A stretch of DNA of 64,000 nt from Vibrio taketomensis (GTDB lineage Bacteria > Pseudomonadota > Gammaproteobacteria > Enterobacterales > Vibrionaceae), in contig NZ_AP019650.1 in assembly GCF_009938165.1 (NCBI RefSeq), forward strand, positions 558,001-622,000, read 5' to 3'. The notes under the pieces were generated by a model. The model worked only from the letters and a program-made list of their open reading frames with translations. It made no database searches and was not told where the DNA came from. How positions within the stretch are numbered: the stretch's first letter is position 1; the number at the start of each line of letters is the position of its first letter. Positions 11,001 to 19,541 of the stretch are shown one piece after another. A program made the translations under genes and the position numbers.

Positions 11001-11240
11001 CGTTTTCGTGCCGTTAACATGACGTCGTGGTCATTTATCTTAGGTATTTTCCCTTTGATATTCGCTTCAGGAGCAGGGCACATAAGCCAGAATTCTCTTG
11101 GCATATCTTTGATTGGTGGACTGCTCTGCGTGTTGCTCGCTGGTACATTCCTCATTCCAGGTTTCTATGCCATGGTGCAGCGAATGCGTGAAAGGGCACA
11201 CGGTGGTAACACCAAACTCGTTCAATTGGATGATGAATAA
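8088..11240 (+). CDS. RND multidrug efflux pump, AcrB/HAE1 family
   Basis: Proton-driven trimeric inner-membrane exporter of hydrophobic and amphiphilic compounds. 1050 residues, typical for the family. Opening [19 protein letters not shown] is the first membrane helix; the proton-relay aspartates are in [13 protein letters not shown] (transmembrane helix 4) and the matching lysine in [12 protein letters not shown] (helix 10). Two large periplasmic loops follow helices 1 and 7. It is the second gene of an operon with the adaptor lipoprotein, without an outer-membrane factor, so it probably borrows TolC. No local regulator is linked. The number of Vibrio Vex-type pumps prevents a firm gene name. 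Confidence 0.95.
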   Translation: MLSRFFIQRPKFALVISIILTLAGAISLALLPVAEYPKISPPSVSVNAYYTGASAEVVEQAIADPLEAAVNGVEDMIYMSSKSANDGSYSLNVTFDVGTDPDMAQVNVQNRVSQIESKLPQEVRMAGVTVKKRSPDLLMVLNFYSPDGQYDDQFLINYINLNVKDQLARVKGISEVNVIGGGEYAMRVWLDPEKMASLKLTTSDVYAALAEQNIQVAAGRIGAAPYNDAQEVQFNLVTKGRLESVSEFEQVVLRANSDGSTVYLKDVARVELGKKFYDGSGLFRGQDASIVALSLQSDANALESGQAVMDLLQKLSVNFPEGMVYETSYDTTVFVAESIKGVVKTLVEAVLLVIAVTYLFLGSARATLIPVVAIPVSLIGTFAVMLGTGFTINTVTLFGLILAIGIVVDDAILVIENVDTTMAKEPSLSPRKATLMAMKEVTDPIMTSTLVLLAVFLPVAMLPGITGIMYRQFALTICIAVVISSINALTLSPALCSLVLKQGGGNTARWFQAFNNGLNTVTRRYGQVAGFLVKKTLFLVGFFIVAVTAVSLFAKTTSTAFVPQEDKGILLVNVQLPDSASLSRTEEVTKQLISMVEQEPGVDGVTVANGFAFMTGAAASNGASLFIKLHDWETRNTLDGDHSASAIAARINGRAANQLPQAVVFAMGPPAVPGMGAASGFEFVLEDALGRSRTDLALVMNQLIEEAKKQPEIGFAFSTFRANVPHYYVDIDREKAQQLGIPLSSIFQTLQGNLGSLYVNDFTMFGKNFRVTMQADAEHRSSMDDLERFHLRSAAGQMVPLSTLVTYEQIFEPDVAWRYNMYRSAVIQGQPAPGYSSGDAIAAMERVAAEILPQGYQYEWTGMAYQEVLAGNLAIYAFALALIFIYLFMVAQYESWTIPIAIILVVPVATLGSFLALNLTGTPLNLYAQIGLVLLIALAAKNAILIVEFAKVEREEKDVAIDEAAVHGGKLRFRAVNMTSWSFILGIFPLIFASGAGHISQNSLGISLIGGLLCVLLAGTFLIPGFYAMVQRMRERAHGGNTKLVQLDDE

Positions 11241-11242
11241 TT

Positions 11243-11271
11243 GCAGTGCCAGACGTTAAGTCTGGCACTGC
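11243..11271 (+). terminator. Hairpin after the RND operon
   Basis: Perfect 12-base arms GCAGTGCCAGAC / GTCTGGCACTGC with a five-base loop directly after the pump stop. The T-tract after it is poor (TGTATT), so it may act as a processing or 3'-stabilising hairpin as well. Confidence 0.7.
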
Positions 11272-11419
11272 TGTATTCGAGTTGGCGAACCATGATATTG
11301 AATCTCGTTCTGTAAAGTGGTTCGCGAAGTTTGTGTCACCGAGTTCGGGATGCTGGAGTGTTAGATAAGAATTAAGTAGACTGTGCCGACTAAAAATAGA
11401 AATGAAGTATAAAGCTTAT

Positions 11420-11758
11420 ATGGAATTGAGTTCTTTCTTAAAACAGTTGCAATCGTCACCAAGTACGATTGATTTTAGCCAATCGATCGAAGTTATTGAG
11501 GCGAACTACACCTTCCAACCTACCGCATTCAGTAATGGCACGATGCGCAACCCACAAGGTGAGAACAATGGATCGTGTAAGATCTTTGCCTTTGGATTGC
11601 TACATAATCTCAATGAAGAACAGACATTAGCGATGTTTGGTGATTATTATCGTAAAGATGTATTAGAGTTTCCGGATAACAATGATCACCAAAACATCCG
11701 TAACTTTATGGTTCACGGTTGGTCCGGTATTAAGTTTGAAGGCACCGCATTGGTGTAG
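11420..11758 (+). CDS. HopJ type III effector family protein
   Basis: 112 residues from ATG 11420, or 118 from ATG 11402; the family N-terminus (M-x-x-x-x-F-L-x-x-L) favours the internal start, though neither has a good ribosome site. Family signatures are FQPTAFSNG (about 38), ENNGSCKIFAFG (about 50), CFGDYYR-like AMFGDYYRKDVL and the terminal NIRNFMVHGWSGIKFEG. Despite the effector name, such short HopJ proteins are chromosomally encoded in many free-living gammaproteobacteria and have no known role in secretion. No type III secretion genes are nearby. Function unknown. Confidence 0.85.
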   Translation: MELSSFLKQLQSSPSTIDFSQSIEVIEANYTFQPTAFSNGTMRNPQGENNGSCKIFAFGLLHNLNEEQTLAMFGDYYRKDVLEFPDNNDHQNIRNFMVHGWSGIKFEGTALV

Positions 11759-11786
11759 AAAAAAGGAGCCATGAGGCTCCTTTTTT
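11759..11786. terminator. Bidirectional terminator between hopJ-like gene and MFS gene
   Basis: AAAAAAGGAGCC-ATGA-GGCTCCTTTTTT is symmetrical and lies between convergent stops, so it can serve both transcripts. Confidence 0.88.
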
Positions 11787-11798
11787 GTATGTGAATAT

Positions 11799-13004
11799 TT
11801 ATACGGCTAGCGGCATCTCATCGGCATGATTATGATTACTGTTGACGCGTAATAGTCCGTAAGCTGCTACGCATGACATAAATAACATAAACATACCGAG
11901 TGGCATTTGATCGGGTGCGGGTACCATAGAGGCAACAAGAGTGGCTAAACCTGCGATTAGGTTCTGCATACCTCCAAGCACGGCCCCGCCAGTACCTGCA
12001 TGGTTTGGAATTGGTGCCATAGCCCCCGTAATAGCCGCTGGGTAAATAATCCCCGTTCCCAAAAAGTAAATTGCAGCACCAATCGTTAATGACATCGCAG
12101 ATGTGATACCGAACACGCCAGGTACCAATACAGTCAAAGAACCAATCACAATACTGATCAAACCAAAATTGAGAATGCTTTTGGTACTGTGGCGATGAGC
12201 AAGAGCTCCCGATAGCGCAGAGCCCAGCAAGTAACCGGGGATTGGCAAAATGAACAGAATGCTCACCACGGTTGCAGGCAGACCAAGTACGCCACCTAGC
12301 AATACACCTGCCGCTGCTTCAAAGATTGCTAAGCCAGAGAACGTTGCCACGAGACAAATTAGGTAGCCTTGGAAGCGCTTGTTAGACAAAACAAACTTAT
12401 AGCTTCGGCTCACTTTTTCATAGCGTCGATTTTCAACAGGCAAGGTTTCTTTAAAGCTGGTCATCATGGTGATCACAACCGCTAATCCAAACAGTGCTAA
12501 AAATAAGTAGCTAGAGCGCCAGCCGAAGTTCTCAGATAAAACACCACCAAGTACAGGGGCAAGGAGTGGCGAAAATACAATACTCATGCTAATCCAGCTG
12601 TTTACTTTGTGCAGCTCATTGCCAGAGAAGCAGTCGCGACCAAGTGTACGTGACATTGCACCGCCACAACCGATACCAAGGCCTTGAACAAAACTGCCAA
12701 TCAAAAATAGTGTGTAGCTGGTGGAAAATAGCGCGAGCAAAGTTCCTACTAGGTAAAGGCCTAAACCGAATACGATAATTGGTTTACGACCAATACGATC
12801 TGAAATAGGACCGTAGACAAACTGAGATAATCCATAAGGGATCAAATAACACGCCATGACGGCTTGAAGCGCACCGGGTGCAATGGCAAATTCAGTCGCC
12901 ATTTGACCTATCGATGGTACATACATAGTTTGGGTCATTTGGCCCACAGCCGCCAAAATAGCAATGGTAAAAGTTAGTTTAATTAGCTTGCTGTACGCAG
13001 ACAT
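11799..13004 (-). CDS. EmrD-like multidrug exporter (MFS, DHA1 family)
   Basis: Proton-coupled drug exporter of the inner membrane. 401 residues with twelve predicted membrane spans. Very close in pattern to E. coli EmrD: AAVGQMTQTMYVPSIGQMA in helix 1, motif A GPISDRIGRKPIIVFGLGL between helices 2 and 3 (about 67-85), and SPLLAPVLGGVLSENFGWR near helix 5. Start ATG 13004 with no strong ribosome site. Single gene. The substrate range (uncouplers, detergents, chloramphenicol in characterised EmrD proteins) is known only from the family. Confidence 0.88.
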   Translation of the reverse strand: MSAYSKLIKLTFTIAILAAVGQMTQTMYVPSIGQMATEFAIAPGALQAVMACYLIPYGLSQFVYGPISDRIGRKPIIVFGLGLYLVGTLLALFSTSYTLFLIGSFVQGLGIGCGGAMSRTLGRDCFSGNELHKVNSWISMSIVFSPLLAPVLGGVLSENFGWRSSYLFLALFGLAVVITMMTSFKETLPVENRRYEKVSRSYKFVLSNKRFQGYLICLVATFSGLAIFEAAAGVLLGGVLGLPATVVSILFILPIPGYLLGSALSGALAHRHSTKSILNFGLISIVIGSLTVLVPGVFGITSAMSLTIGAAIYFLGTGIIYPAAITGAMAPIPNHAGTGGAVLGGMQNLIAGLATLVASMVPAPDQMPLGMFMLFMSCVAAYGLLRVNSNHNHADEMPLAV

Positions 13005-13185
13005 AGATAATTACTCAAAAAAAGAACGTAAAAGCCCCGCCAAGACTTAGCTCAACTAATTAATAAAATAGGGGGGATATGAAACTGCCGTAGTAGTGAG
13101 ATTGCTCATTACGAGCAATCAAATCATGGGGAATTTACTAAGATATATATCTATGTTTCGGATTAGAAAAATTAATGAGATTCAG

Positions 13186-13494
13186 CTAATCCAGTGGGAG
13201 TGAAGATAGGCATTTTCGGCACAGGCACGATGAGCTTTTTGCGATTCCCGAGAGATCTCGCTTCTCGATATCAAAACACCAACAATGATCTTTCCCTGCT
13301 TTAATATCGCAGTGACTGCCTTGTCCACACGAAGGACAAACGTGAGTGCTGATTAATGCTGTGATTTGGCGAATAGTCGTTATGTGTTGTACGTCACTCA
13401 TCTGTCGCCAATTGGTGATTTCATTCATGGTGCGTAGACAGCCTGAGCAAATACCGCCGTTATTTTTGCAAACGCCAATACAAGGAGTTTTCAT
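13186..13494 (-). CDS. DUF1289 protein with C-terminal cysteine-rich CWC-like segment
   Basis: 102 residues, function unknown. N-terminal DUF1289: PCIGVCKNNGGICSGCLRTMNEITNW, with four cysteines (about 5-20) spaced as a small metal site. A second cysteine cluster follows: CPSCGQGSHCDIKAGKDHCWCF (about 53-74), matching the Cys-rich CWC family, and the tail adds SSSCLCRKCL. Eleven or so cysteines in a protein this short strongly suggest Zn or Fe-S binding. It lies between the EmrD-like and MarR genes with its own start at 13494. A fusion of the two small domains is common in Vibrio. Confidence 0.8.
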   Translation of the reverse strand: MKTPCIGVCKNNGGICSGCLRTMNEITNWRQMSDVQHITTIRQITALISTHVCPSCGQGSHCDIKAGKDHCWCFDIEKRDLSGIAKSSSCLCRKCLSSLPLD

Positions 13495-13540
13495 AGAGGA
13501 TCTCGTGAGGAAATTTCAGTGTTTTACTATCGGAGTAAAG

Positions 13541-13567
13541 GCCTACCGCGTTGGAGTTGCGGTAGGC
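13541..13567 (-). terminator. Terminator after the MarR gene
   Basis: GCCTACCGC and GCGGTAGGC form a nine-pair stem just past the marR-like stop; on the minus strand it is followed by CTTTACT, a modest T-tract. Confidence 0.6.
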
Positions 13568-13576
13568 AAAGTCTAT

Positions 13577-14053
13577 TTAATCAGATTTGGTGATACTGCC
13601 CAATTCAAGGACTGGCGCGACATCAATATCTTCCGCATTCATCATTGCAGATAGGCGTTGTACTGAAGACAGTAACAGTGTTTGCTCCCAGTCTTCTAGC
13701 TGTTGGAACTTGTTGATAAAGCTTTGCTGTAACGGCATTGGTGCTTGCTCAAGACGCTCGCGGCCTTGAGCGGTCAGCACGGCATGGACTTTTCGTTTGT
13801 CGGTCTCACTGCGCTGACGTTCAATCAGTCCATTTTTTTGCAGGCGATCTAAGATAATCGTTGCGGTAGCTTGGCTCATGTTGGTGTGAGTCGAGAGTTG
13901 CTTGATAGTCACTTCACCAAGCTCTCGAATTGAACGCATCAATATCAATTGTGGAGCGGTCAATCCAGATTCCTTACTGAGCTTTTTAGAATGCAAATCG
14001 ATGGCTCGAATTATTTGTCGTAACGACACTAGTACTTCTTCGTGCTTTTCCAA
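13577..14053 (-). CDS. MarR family transcriptional regulator
   Basis: 158 residues with the winged helix: HTH around TIKQLSTHTNMSQATATIILDRLQKNGLIERQR (about 52-84) and wing DKRKVHAVLTAQGRERLEQ. The start is TTG at 14053 behind AAGGG; no ATG lies nearby. Divergent from the BCCT transporter gene with 326 bases between, so it is the natural candidate to control that transporter and itself. The CosR regulator of Vibrio compatible-solute genes is also MarR-type and is found near transporter genes; whether this is CosR cannot be decided by eye, but the context fits. Confidence 0.88.
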   Translation of the reverse strand: MEKHEEVLVSLRQIIRAIDLHSKKLSKESGLTAPQLILMRSIRELGEVTIKQLSTHTNMSQATATIILDRLQKNGLIERQRSETDKRKVHAVLTAQGRERLEQAPMPLQQSFINKFQQLEDWEQTLLLSSVQRLSAMMNAEDIDVAPVLELGSITKSD

Positions 14054-14379
14054 GATAAACCCTTAAACGTCGTCAGTTTTTCTGAACATAACTCAAATCA
14101 AAAGGGTTGAGAAGTATAAATACGTAAATCTAAGTGCTATATTGATTAGAGTACGAATAAAATAATGCAAGACAGCACAGCTATTATTGAACAAGTTGTA
14201 CAACTATTAAGCGCTTGGTTGGCATTTAGCAGTGTTTTAATGACTAATATTCGCCTTTGGGTGGAATTATATGTTTCGATGTGTAAGCATTATGGCGAAA
14301 AGATATGAAAAACATAACAGTTTGAGGACATTTATAGCTCTAATTAAATTTGGAGTGAAAGGAAAATCAGAGAGTATCT
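14054..14379. other. Intergenic region between marR-like and BCCT genes
   Basis: 326 AT-rich bases between divergent genes. It must hold both promoters and any MarR operator. It also contains a 47-codon ORF (14165-14308). I see no convincing long palindrome that I would call the operator. Confidence 0.5.
14165..14308 (+). CDS. Possible small protein (47 aa) upstream of the BCCT gene
   Basis: ATG at 14165 to TGA at 14308 encodes MQDSTAIIEQVVQLLSAWLA and a further 27 residues ending CKHYGEKI. The middle (VVQLLSAWLAFSSVLMTNI) is hydrophobic enough for one membrane helix. The ribosome site is weak (GAGTACGAATAAAATA). It lies 72 bases before the BCCT start on the same strand, so it could be a leader or a small membrane partner. 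It may equally be chance. Confidence 0.3.
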   Translation: MQDSTAIIEQVVQLLSAWLAFSSVLMTNIRLWVELYVSMCKHYGEKI

Positions 14380-15957
14380 ATGACTAAAGGCATTGATAAA
14401 TACAGTATAGACAGTACTGATTACACAATAGGGCAGGACAATGTCCAAAAATGGGGATTTGACGTTCACAATCCCGTATTTGGTATTAGCGCAGGCTTCA
14501 TCGCGATCTTCTTAGCAGCGGCGTTAATTTTGGATTCCCATACGGCAAAGACCGCATTAGATGGTATCAAATGGCAAATCATCGGTAGCTTCGATTGGCT
14601 ATTTATTTGGTCGGGCAATTTGTTTGTCGTATTTTGTCTTGTGTTAGTAGTGAGCCCCCTGGGCAAAATACGCTTGGGTGGTGAAGACGCAACTGCGGAT
14701 TATTCTTTTATCTCTTGGCTTTCGATGTTATTCGCTGCGGGTATGGGCATTGGCTTGATGTTTTGGAGTGTTGCAGAGCCCGTTGCCTACTACACAGGTT
14801 GGTATGAGACGCCTCTCGGCGTGGAAGCAAATACTGCAGAAGCGGCGCGTCTGGCGATGGGAGCAACCATGTATCACTGGGGGCTTCATCCTTGGGCTAT
14901 TTATGGTGTCGTGGCGTTGTCATTGGCATTTTTTGCTTATAACAAAGGTTTGCCATTATCAATGCGCTCGATCTTCTATCCGATACTTGGTGATCGCGCT
15001 TGGGGTTGGGCAGGCCATATTGTTGATATTCTGGCTGTTTTAGCGACCTTGTTCGGTTTAGCTACATCGCTTGGTTTGGGGGCTCAACAAGCGGCGAGTG
15101 GTATTCACCATGTGTTTGGTGTTGAATCCGGACTTACGTTGCAAATTATCGTCATTACCGTAGTAACGCTTCTTGCGGTGATTTCAGTGATGCGTGGTAT
15201 TGATGGTGGTGTTAAAGTCATCAGTAATATCAATATGATCGTAGCGTTTCTGCTGCTTATTTTGGTCGCGTTGATTGGTTGGGCGGTTGCATTGGGCAAT
15301 ATTCCAACGACGTTTATGGCGTATGTTGAGAACATCATACCTTTGAGTAACCCACATGGCCGTACCGATGAAGCATGGTTTCAAGGTTGGACGGTATTCT
15401 ATTGGGCATGGTGGATTTCTTGGTCACCATTTGTCGGTATGTTTATCGCTCGCGTTTCACGTGGACGAACCGTACGTCAATTTATTATCGCGGTACTGAT
15501 TGTGCCAACGAGTGTCACGCTAATCTGGATGTCGGTATTCGGCGGGTTAGCCATTGACCAAGTAGTGAATAAAGTCGGAGAGTTAGGTAGTAAAGGATTA
15601 ACTGACGTGTCGCTAGCGATGTTCGAGATGTTTGATGTGTTGCCTTACGGCAATATCCTGTCGGTTATCGCCGTAGTGTTAGTGTTGGTTTTCTTTATTA
15701 CCTCATCGGATTCAGGCTCATTGGTTATTGATAGTATTACTGCCGGTGGCAAAGTGGATGCACCAGTGCTTCAGCGAGTATTTTGGGCATTAATCGAAGG
15801 CGCAATCGCAGTCGCGCTTCTCTGGATAGGTGGTACCGAGGCAATACAAGCCTTGCAAGCCGGAGCGATATCGACTGCATTACCCTTTACTTTCGTTTTA
15901 TTGTTGATGTGTGTCAGCCTAATCATGGGGATGCGCACCGAAGACTACAAACGGTAA
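14380..15957 (+). CDS. BCCT family compatible-solute transporter (glycine betaine type)
   Basis: Sodium-coupled uptake of betaine or related osmolytes at the inner membrane. 525 residues, twelve helices. The family signature is FAAGMGIGLMFWSVAEP (about 112-128); GMGIG is the Na+-coupled betaine-type form, unlike GMGID of CaiT. The tryptophan-rich segment WTVFYWAWWISWSPFVGMFI (about 337-356) carries the aromatic substrate site, followed by RVSRGRTVRQFI. The C-terminal tail after the last helix is short (about 10 residues), so the long osmosensing tail of BetP/BetT is absent. Divergent from a MarR gene, which probably regulates it. Vibrios carry several BCCT paralogues, so the exact substrate is open. 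Confidence 0.92.
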   Translation: MTKGIDKYSIDSTDYTIGQDNVQKWGFDVHNPVFGISAGFIAIFLAAALILDSHTAKTALDGIKWQIIGSFDWLFIWSGNLFVVFCLVLVVSPLGKIRLGGEDATADYSFISWLSMLFAAGMGIGLMFWSVAEPVAYYTGWYETPLGVEANTAEAARLAMGATMYHWGLHPWAIYGVVALSLAFFAYNKGLPLSMRSIFYPILGDRAWGWAGHIVDILAVLATLFGLATSLGLGAQQAASGIHHVFGVESGLTLQIIVITVVTLLAVISVMRGIDGGVKVISNINMIVAFLLLILVALIGWAVALGNIPTTFMAYVENIIPLSNPHGRTDEAWFQGWTVFYWAWWISWSPFVGMFIARVSRGRTVRQFIIAVLIVPTSVTLIWMSVFGGLAIDQVVNKVGELGSKGLTDVSLAMFEMFDVLPYGNILSVIAVVLVLVFFITSSDSGSLVIDSITAGGKVDAPVLQRVFWALIEGAIAVALLWIGGTEAIQALQAGAISTALPFTFVLLLMCVSLIMGMRTEDYKR

Positions 15958-15972
15958 GATTAGATGCAAAAG

Positions 15973-15999
15973 AAAAGGGAAGTCGAAGCTTCCCTTTTT
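15973..15999. terminator. Bidirectional terminator between BCCT and DUF294 genes
   Basis: AAAAGGGAAG and CTTCCCTTTTT flank a six-base loop between convergent stops. Confidence 0.85.
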
Positions 16000-16019
16000 C
16001 ATATCTGCAGTGGTCAAAT

Positions 16020-17945
16020 TTATGATTTAAAACCCCCGCTAGCGTTATAACGAAATTTTAAAAAATTCTGTGAATTGCTTAGAACTTGGAACGCATCTTT
16101 CAGGTTTCGGCGTTCAAACTCTGAGAGAAACTCCGGCTCAATGCTGTTGTCTGGTTCGTTTCCTTCTTCCACATCTCGTGCTTGGTGTCGAATTCTCACC
16201 ATCGAAATGAACTCAAGCGCATCTCTAAGTGCATGGGCTTTACCTTTGGGTAGGATGGCCGCTTCATCAATATCGTCAATGCGTTCAAACGAGTTTGTTG
16301 CGCGTGAACCAACGGCTAAGGCGTGTACTCTGATCAGATCGGCCAGTGGTGCTGTTCCTCGTCGCTTAAGGTTGATGGAGTTTTTGTGTTGCCCATCTTG
16401 TTCAACCACAAAGTCACGAAAGAAGCCAAGAGGAGGAGTGCGATTTAACGCATTGCGTGCCAAGCAAGCCAAGAATCGATTGTTCTTTTTAGCCCTGCGC
16501 ACAATAAATCCATTCAGTTGTTCTGCCCATTTTAGTCGGCCATAAACACCGTCCAGATCAAAAAAGATTGAGGCATTAAGTAATGCTTTGGGATTGGGGT
16601 CATCGATCCAGTCAGCAAAACACTCTTCCCATTCCACACGTGTCATTCGCCAGTTTGGGTTGGTGGCCATGATATCGCCAGTGCAATAACTGTAGCCGCA
16701 GCGTGCCAGGCCGTCGCAAACTAATTTGGCGAGTTGTTCAAAATATGGGTTGTGTAGCGATGGTTCATAGCTGTTGTCGAGAATGATTGCATTATCCTGA
16801 TCGGTCACTAGCAATTGCTCATCTCGTCCCATTGAGCCTAAAGCAAGGAAACAGAATGGGATCGGCGCTGTCCCTAATTCTTCTTCCGCAAGTTCAATGA
16901 TCCTTTGCTTGAAACTGCGTCCGATGACCGACATTGCGCTACCGATCATATGTGAATTCGCATCCTCATTCACCATACGAACAAAACAGTCTTTTACCTG
17001 CTCAGATAATAAGGCGAGGTCATCGATAGATTGTTGTTGATAGATTTGGCTTACCAGTAACAGAGAGTTTTGCGATTCATAGCGAATGATATCGGTTGTC
17101 TCGATGATTCCAATGGGATGATGATTTTTCACTACAGGTAGATGATGCACATTAAAGCGTAGCATCGTTAGCATTGCTTCATACACGTAGGCATTGTGGT
17201 CCAAGCTAATCACGTCATGAGTCATCACTGTACTAACGGGATCATCAGGATTTAAGCCGGTCGCAAGCACACGAGTACATAAGTCTCTGTCGGTTACGAT
17301 GCCAACAAGTGTTGATTTGTCATCAACGTCAGTGTAGGTGGGTTGCACGCTGTTATCATCACCTTCAATGTGTATCTCAGGATCGATGACAAGCAAAGCG
17401 GAGGCTTGCTCTTCAGCCATTTTAATCGCTGCGGTTTGAATAGATTGGTTACTAAAGACAAAATTAGCGTCGCCCGAAAGAAGGGTGCGAACTTTTGAGG
17501 TCGTGAGGTCGTTGGCCTCAAAGCTGGTGGAAACCGCCTGGCGTAAGCGGGCATTGTGTTCAACTTCAACGAAATCGGCAAAGCTTTCATGTCGCTCATA
17601 CAATTCAAGGAAGATCTGTTCGGGGATGCAATAGAGCAGGGAGTCTTTGACCGTGGTGGCAGGAAAACGCACTCGGTTATTAGTGAGTAACCCCATTTGT
17701 CCAAACAAAGCGCCAGCATCTAACCGATTGTATAGCTCACCATTACGCCGGTATACTTCTACGACTCCGGAACGCAGCATATACAAATCATGAATTTGCT
17801 CACCGAACTGTATGACAGGTGCACCTTCGCGAAAGTACGCAACTTTGACATTTTTTGCCACGTGGTTTAGAACATCATCTTCTAAGTCGTCAAACGGTGG
17901 ATGTTGCGCTAAAAAGGTTTTAATTTCGAGTTGTTCCACTTCCAT
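16020..17945 (-). CDS. cNMP-binding / CBS / DUF294 nucleotidyltransferase-like signalling protein
   Basis: 641 residues in four parts: a cyclic-nucleotide-binding fold (about 10-130, with YMLRSGVVEVYRRNGELYNRL and GALFGQMGLLTN), two CBS domains (about 150-300, with VGIVTDRDLCTRVLATG and the paired PVVKNHHPIGIIETTDI), a DUF294 nucleotidyltransferase-like domain with LGSMGRDEQLLVTDQDNAI (about 377-397), and a helical DUF294 C-terminal domain. The last two resemble the uridylyltransferase part of GlnD, but the reaction is unknown. In many proteobacteria it sits next to a DnaQ-like exonuclease and an acetate/solute symporter; here it faces the BCCT gene instead. No clear ribosome site precedes ATG 17945. 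Confidence 0.88.
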   Translation of the reverse strand: MEVEQLEIKTFLAQHPPFDDLEDDVLNHVAKNVKVAYFREGAPVIQFGEQIHDLYMLRSGVVEVYRRNGELYNRLDAGALFGQMGLLTNNRVRFPATTVKDSLLYCIPEQIFLELYERHESFADFVEVEHNARLRQAVSTSFEANDLTTSKVRTLLSGDANFVFSNQSIQTAAIKMAEEQASALLVIDPEIHIEGDDNSVQPTYTDVDDKSTLVGIVTDRDLCTRVLATGLNPDDPVSTVMTHDVISLDHNAYVYEAMLTMLRFNVHHLPVVKNHHPIGIIETTDIIRYESQNSLLLVSQIYQQQSIDDLALLSEQVKDCFVRMVNEDANSHMIGSAMSVIGRSFKQRIIELAEEELGTAPIPFCFLALGSMGRDEQLLVTDQDNAIILDNSYEPSLHNPYFEQLAKLVCDGLARCGYSYCTGDIMATNPNWRMTRVEWEECFADWIDDPNPKALLNASIFFDLDGVYGRLKWAEQLNGFIVRRAKKNNRFLACLARNALNRTPPLGFFRDFVVEQDGQHKNSINLKRRGTAPLADLIRVHALAVGSRATNSFERIDDIDEAAILPKGKAHALRDALEFISMVRIRHQARDVEEGNEPDNSIEPEFLSEFERRNLKDAFQVLSNSQNFLKFRYNASGGFKS

Positions 17946-18004
17946 AACAATGCTTATTTAAGGACACATACCTTAAGCGTACTGCATTATCTGAAGACAG
18001 AACG

Positions 18005-18039
18005 AAAAAAGGCTCGAAGACGGTTACGTCGACGAGCCT
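18005..18039 (-). terminator. Terminator after the aromatic amino-acid permease gene
   Basis: AGGCTCG and CGAGCCT form the outer stem, with further inner pairing (GACG/CGTC). On the minus strand the stem is followed by TTTTTTCG. Confidence 0.75.
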
Positions 18040-18059
18040 AGTAGCAACTTAGATAGGCA

Positions 18060-19256
18060 TTAACCTAATGCAGGAAGCACTCCGGCTGTAATCAAACATT
18101 GTGCAAGGACAATGAATAGCCCTGACACTGAACAGAATACGATGCCGAAGCGTCCACCGGCGACTTGGTACGCTGCTGCTTGATTGTTTGCACGTGTTTT
18201 CATGATCATCACAACGGGTAGGAAGATAGCCAAAATCGCAAGTGCAATCGCGGCATAGCCTAGCGCCATAATAAAACCTTGCGGGTAGAACAAGGCAAAC
18301 CCCATCGGTGGTGTGAAGGTGATTAACCCCGTAACAATGCGAGATGAACCTTTACTGCTTAGTGAATCACCCAAAAATTCAAATAAACCTAAGCTTACAC
18401 CTAAGAATGAGGTCAGGAGTGCAAGGTCTGCAAATAAACCGATGGCTTGATTGATATTGGTTTGTTGCACCGTTGATGACAACTGCGCGATCAACGCACT
18501 TAAACCTTGGTTATCCAGCAATTCATTTTGGCTCACAACGCCAAGAGTTACGATTTGCCAAAATACGTAAATCAATAATGGGATCGCAGAACCAATCACT
18601 ATCGCGGTACGGAGTGAACGAGTATTACCATCTAGGTAACGCACGATCGCAGGAATACTGCCGTGAAAACCAAAGGATGTGAAAATCACAGGAATAGCAG
18701 CGACGATCAGCCCTTGCTCAATTGGCATGCTAAGCAAGTAAGATTGCGTTACGTTTGGCGCAAGAAACAAAAGAACACTCGCCATCGCAACGAGCTTAAG
18801 CGTGAATAATACACGGTTTACTTTGTCGACGGTCGCAGTGCCAATCACAACCACAGCTGCAACTAACAAAGTGAAGATCACCGTTCCAACCCGAGCAGGC
18901 AGTTCTATGCCAGTCCAAGATTCAATGCGTTGACCAAACTGATCACCACCACCAGCGATGTATGCTGCACAAAGTGAGTAAAATAGAAATAGCATCGCAA
19001 AACTTGCTAACCACTTACCACGCTTACCAAGGATTTGCATCGCTAAGGTATGTAGCGTTGCATTGCTGTCCGCGTGCTGGTGTAACTCAACCATCATTAA
19101 GGCGGTATAGGCCATTAACGCCCAAAGCACGAGCATAATGCCGAGTGAAGTAAAAAAGCCAATACCCGCTGAGGCGAGTGGTAACGCAAGCATTCCTGCG
19201 CCGATAGTAGTCCCTGAGATAATCAAAGTACTACCCAAAACCTTTGATTTGTTCAT
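18060..19256 (-). CDS. Aromatic amino-acid permease (HAAAP family, TyrP-like)
   Basis: Proton-coupled uptake of tyrosine or tryptophan across the inner membrane. 398 residues and about eleven hydrophobic segments. The N-terminus GSTLIISGTTIGAGMLALP (about 8-26) is the family substrate-site loop; TSFGFHGSIPAIVRYLDGN (about 192-210) is the second signature. Closest in pattern to TyrP/Mtr/TnaB, and I cannot separate tyrosine from tryptophan specificity. A good TyrR box overlaps the untranslated leader just before ATG 19256, which supports aromatic control. No tnaA gene is linked, which argues against TnaB. Confidence 0.87.
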   Translation of the reverse strand: MNKSKVLGSTLIISGTTIGAGMLALPLASAGIGFFTSLGIMLVLWALMAYTALMMVELHQHADSNATLHTLAMQILGKRGKWLASFAMLFLFYSLCAAYIAGGGDQFGQRIESWTGIELPARVGTVIFTLLVAAVVVIGTATVDKVNRVLFTLKLVAMASVLLFLAPNVTQSYLLSMPIEQGLIVAAIPVIFTSFGFHGSIPAIVRYLDGNTRSLRTAIVIGSAIPLLIYVFWQIVTLGVVSQNELLDNQGLSALIAQLSSTVQQTNINQAIGLFADLALLTSFLGVSLGLFEFLGDSLSSKGSSRIVTGLITFTPPMGFALFYPQGFIMALGYAAIALAILAIFLPVVMIMKTRANNQAAAYQVAGGRFGIVFCSVSGLFIVLAQCLITAGVLPALG

Positions 19257-19257
19257 A

Positions 19258-19275
19258 TGTATACTTCTGTTTACA
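19258..19275 (-). promoter_or_regulatory. Probable TyrR box
   Basis: TGTATA-N6-TTTACA matches the TyrR consensus TGTAAA-N6-TTTACA at 11 of 12 positions and ends two bases from the permease start codon, so a bound regulator would cover the ribosome site. A weaker second match, TGTAAA-N6-TTTCCT, is at 19382-19399. Sequence match only. Confidence 0.55.
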
Positions 19276-19541
19276 CTGTTGTGATTAGTTAGAGTAAAGA
19301 TTTTGTTAAATCTTAAATATCTAGGAAATATGGCTAGATGGTGCTCAGTTTGTAGTAATCAAAACTAAAGATCAAGCTTTATGTAAATTTAAATTTCCTA
19401 GTGTGTTATAGTTTACACTGATTAAAAGGTGTTCAAGAAAACGTTTGCAGAGGGTGCAGTTCAAACTCTACACAACATTCGCTTTGGACACCTCGAGAAT
19501 TGGCATATAAACGCATTTTAGGAGTAATCTTCCAAGGAGTA

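Noticed and set aside
10742..11155. Minus-strand ORF (137 codons) in the 3' part of the RND pump gene
   Set aside because: Fully antisense to a conserved gene, no ribosome site, product resembles no protein.
8088..11240. Assigning a specific Vex name to the RND pump
   Set aside because: Vibrio has about six such pumps; no distinguishing feature can be judged by eye.
16075..16545. Plus-strand ORF (156 codons) inside the DUF294 gene
   Set aside because: Shadow frame of a well-conserved gene; the Ser/Arg-rich translation is typical of antisense frames.
17294..17719. Second minus-strand ORF (141 codons) in the DUF294 gene
   Set aside because: Alternative frame of the same strand with no start signal; the main frame has clear cNMP and CBS motifs here.
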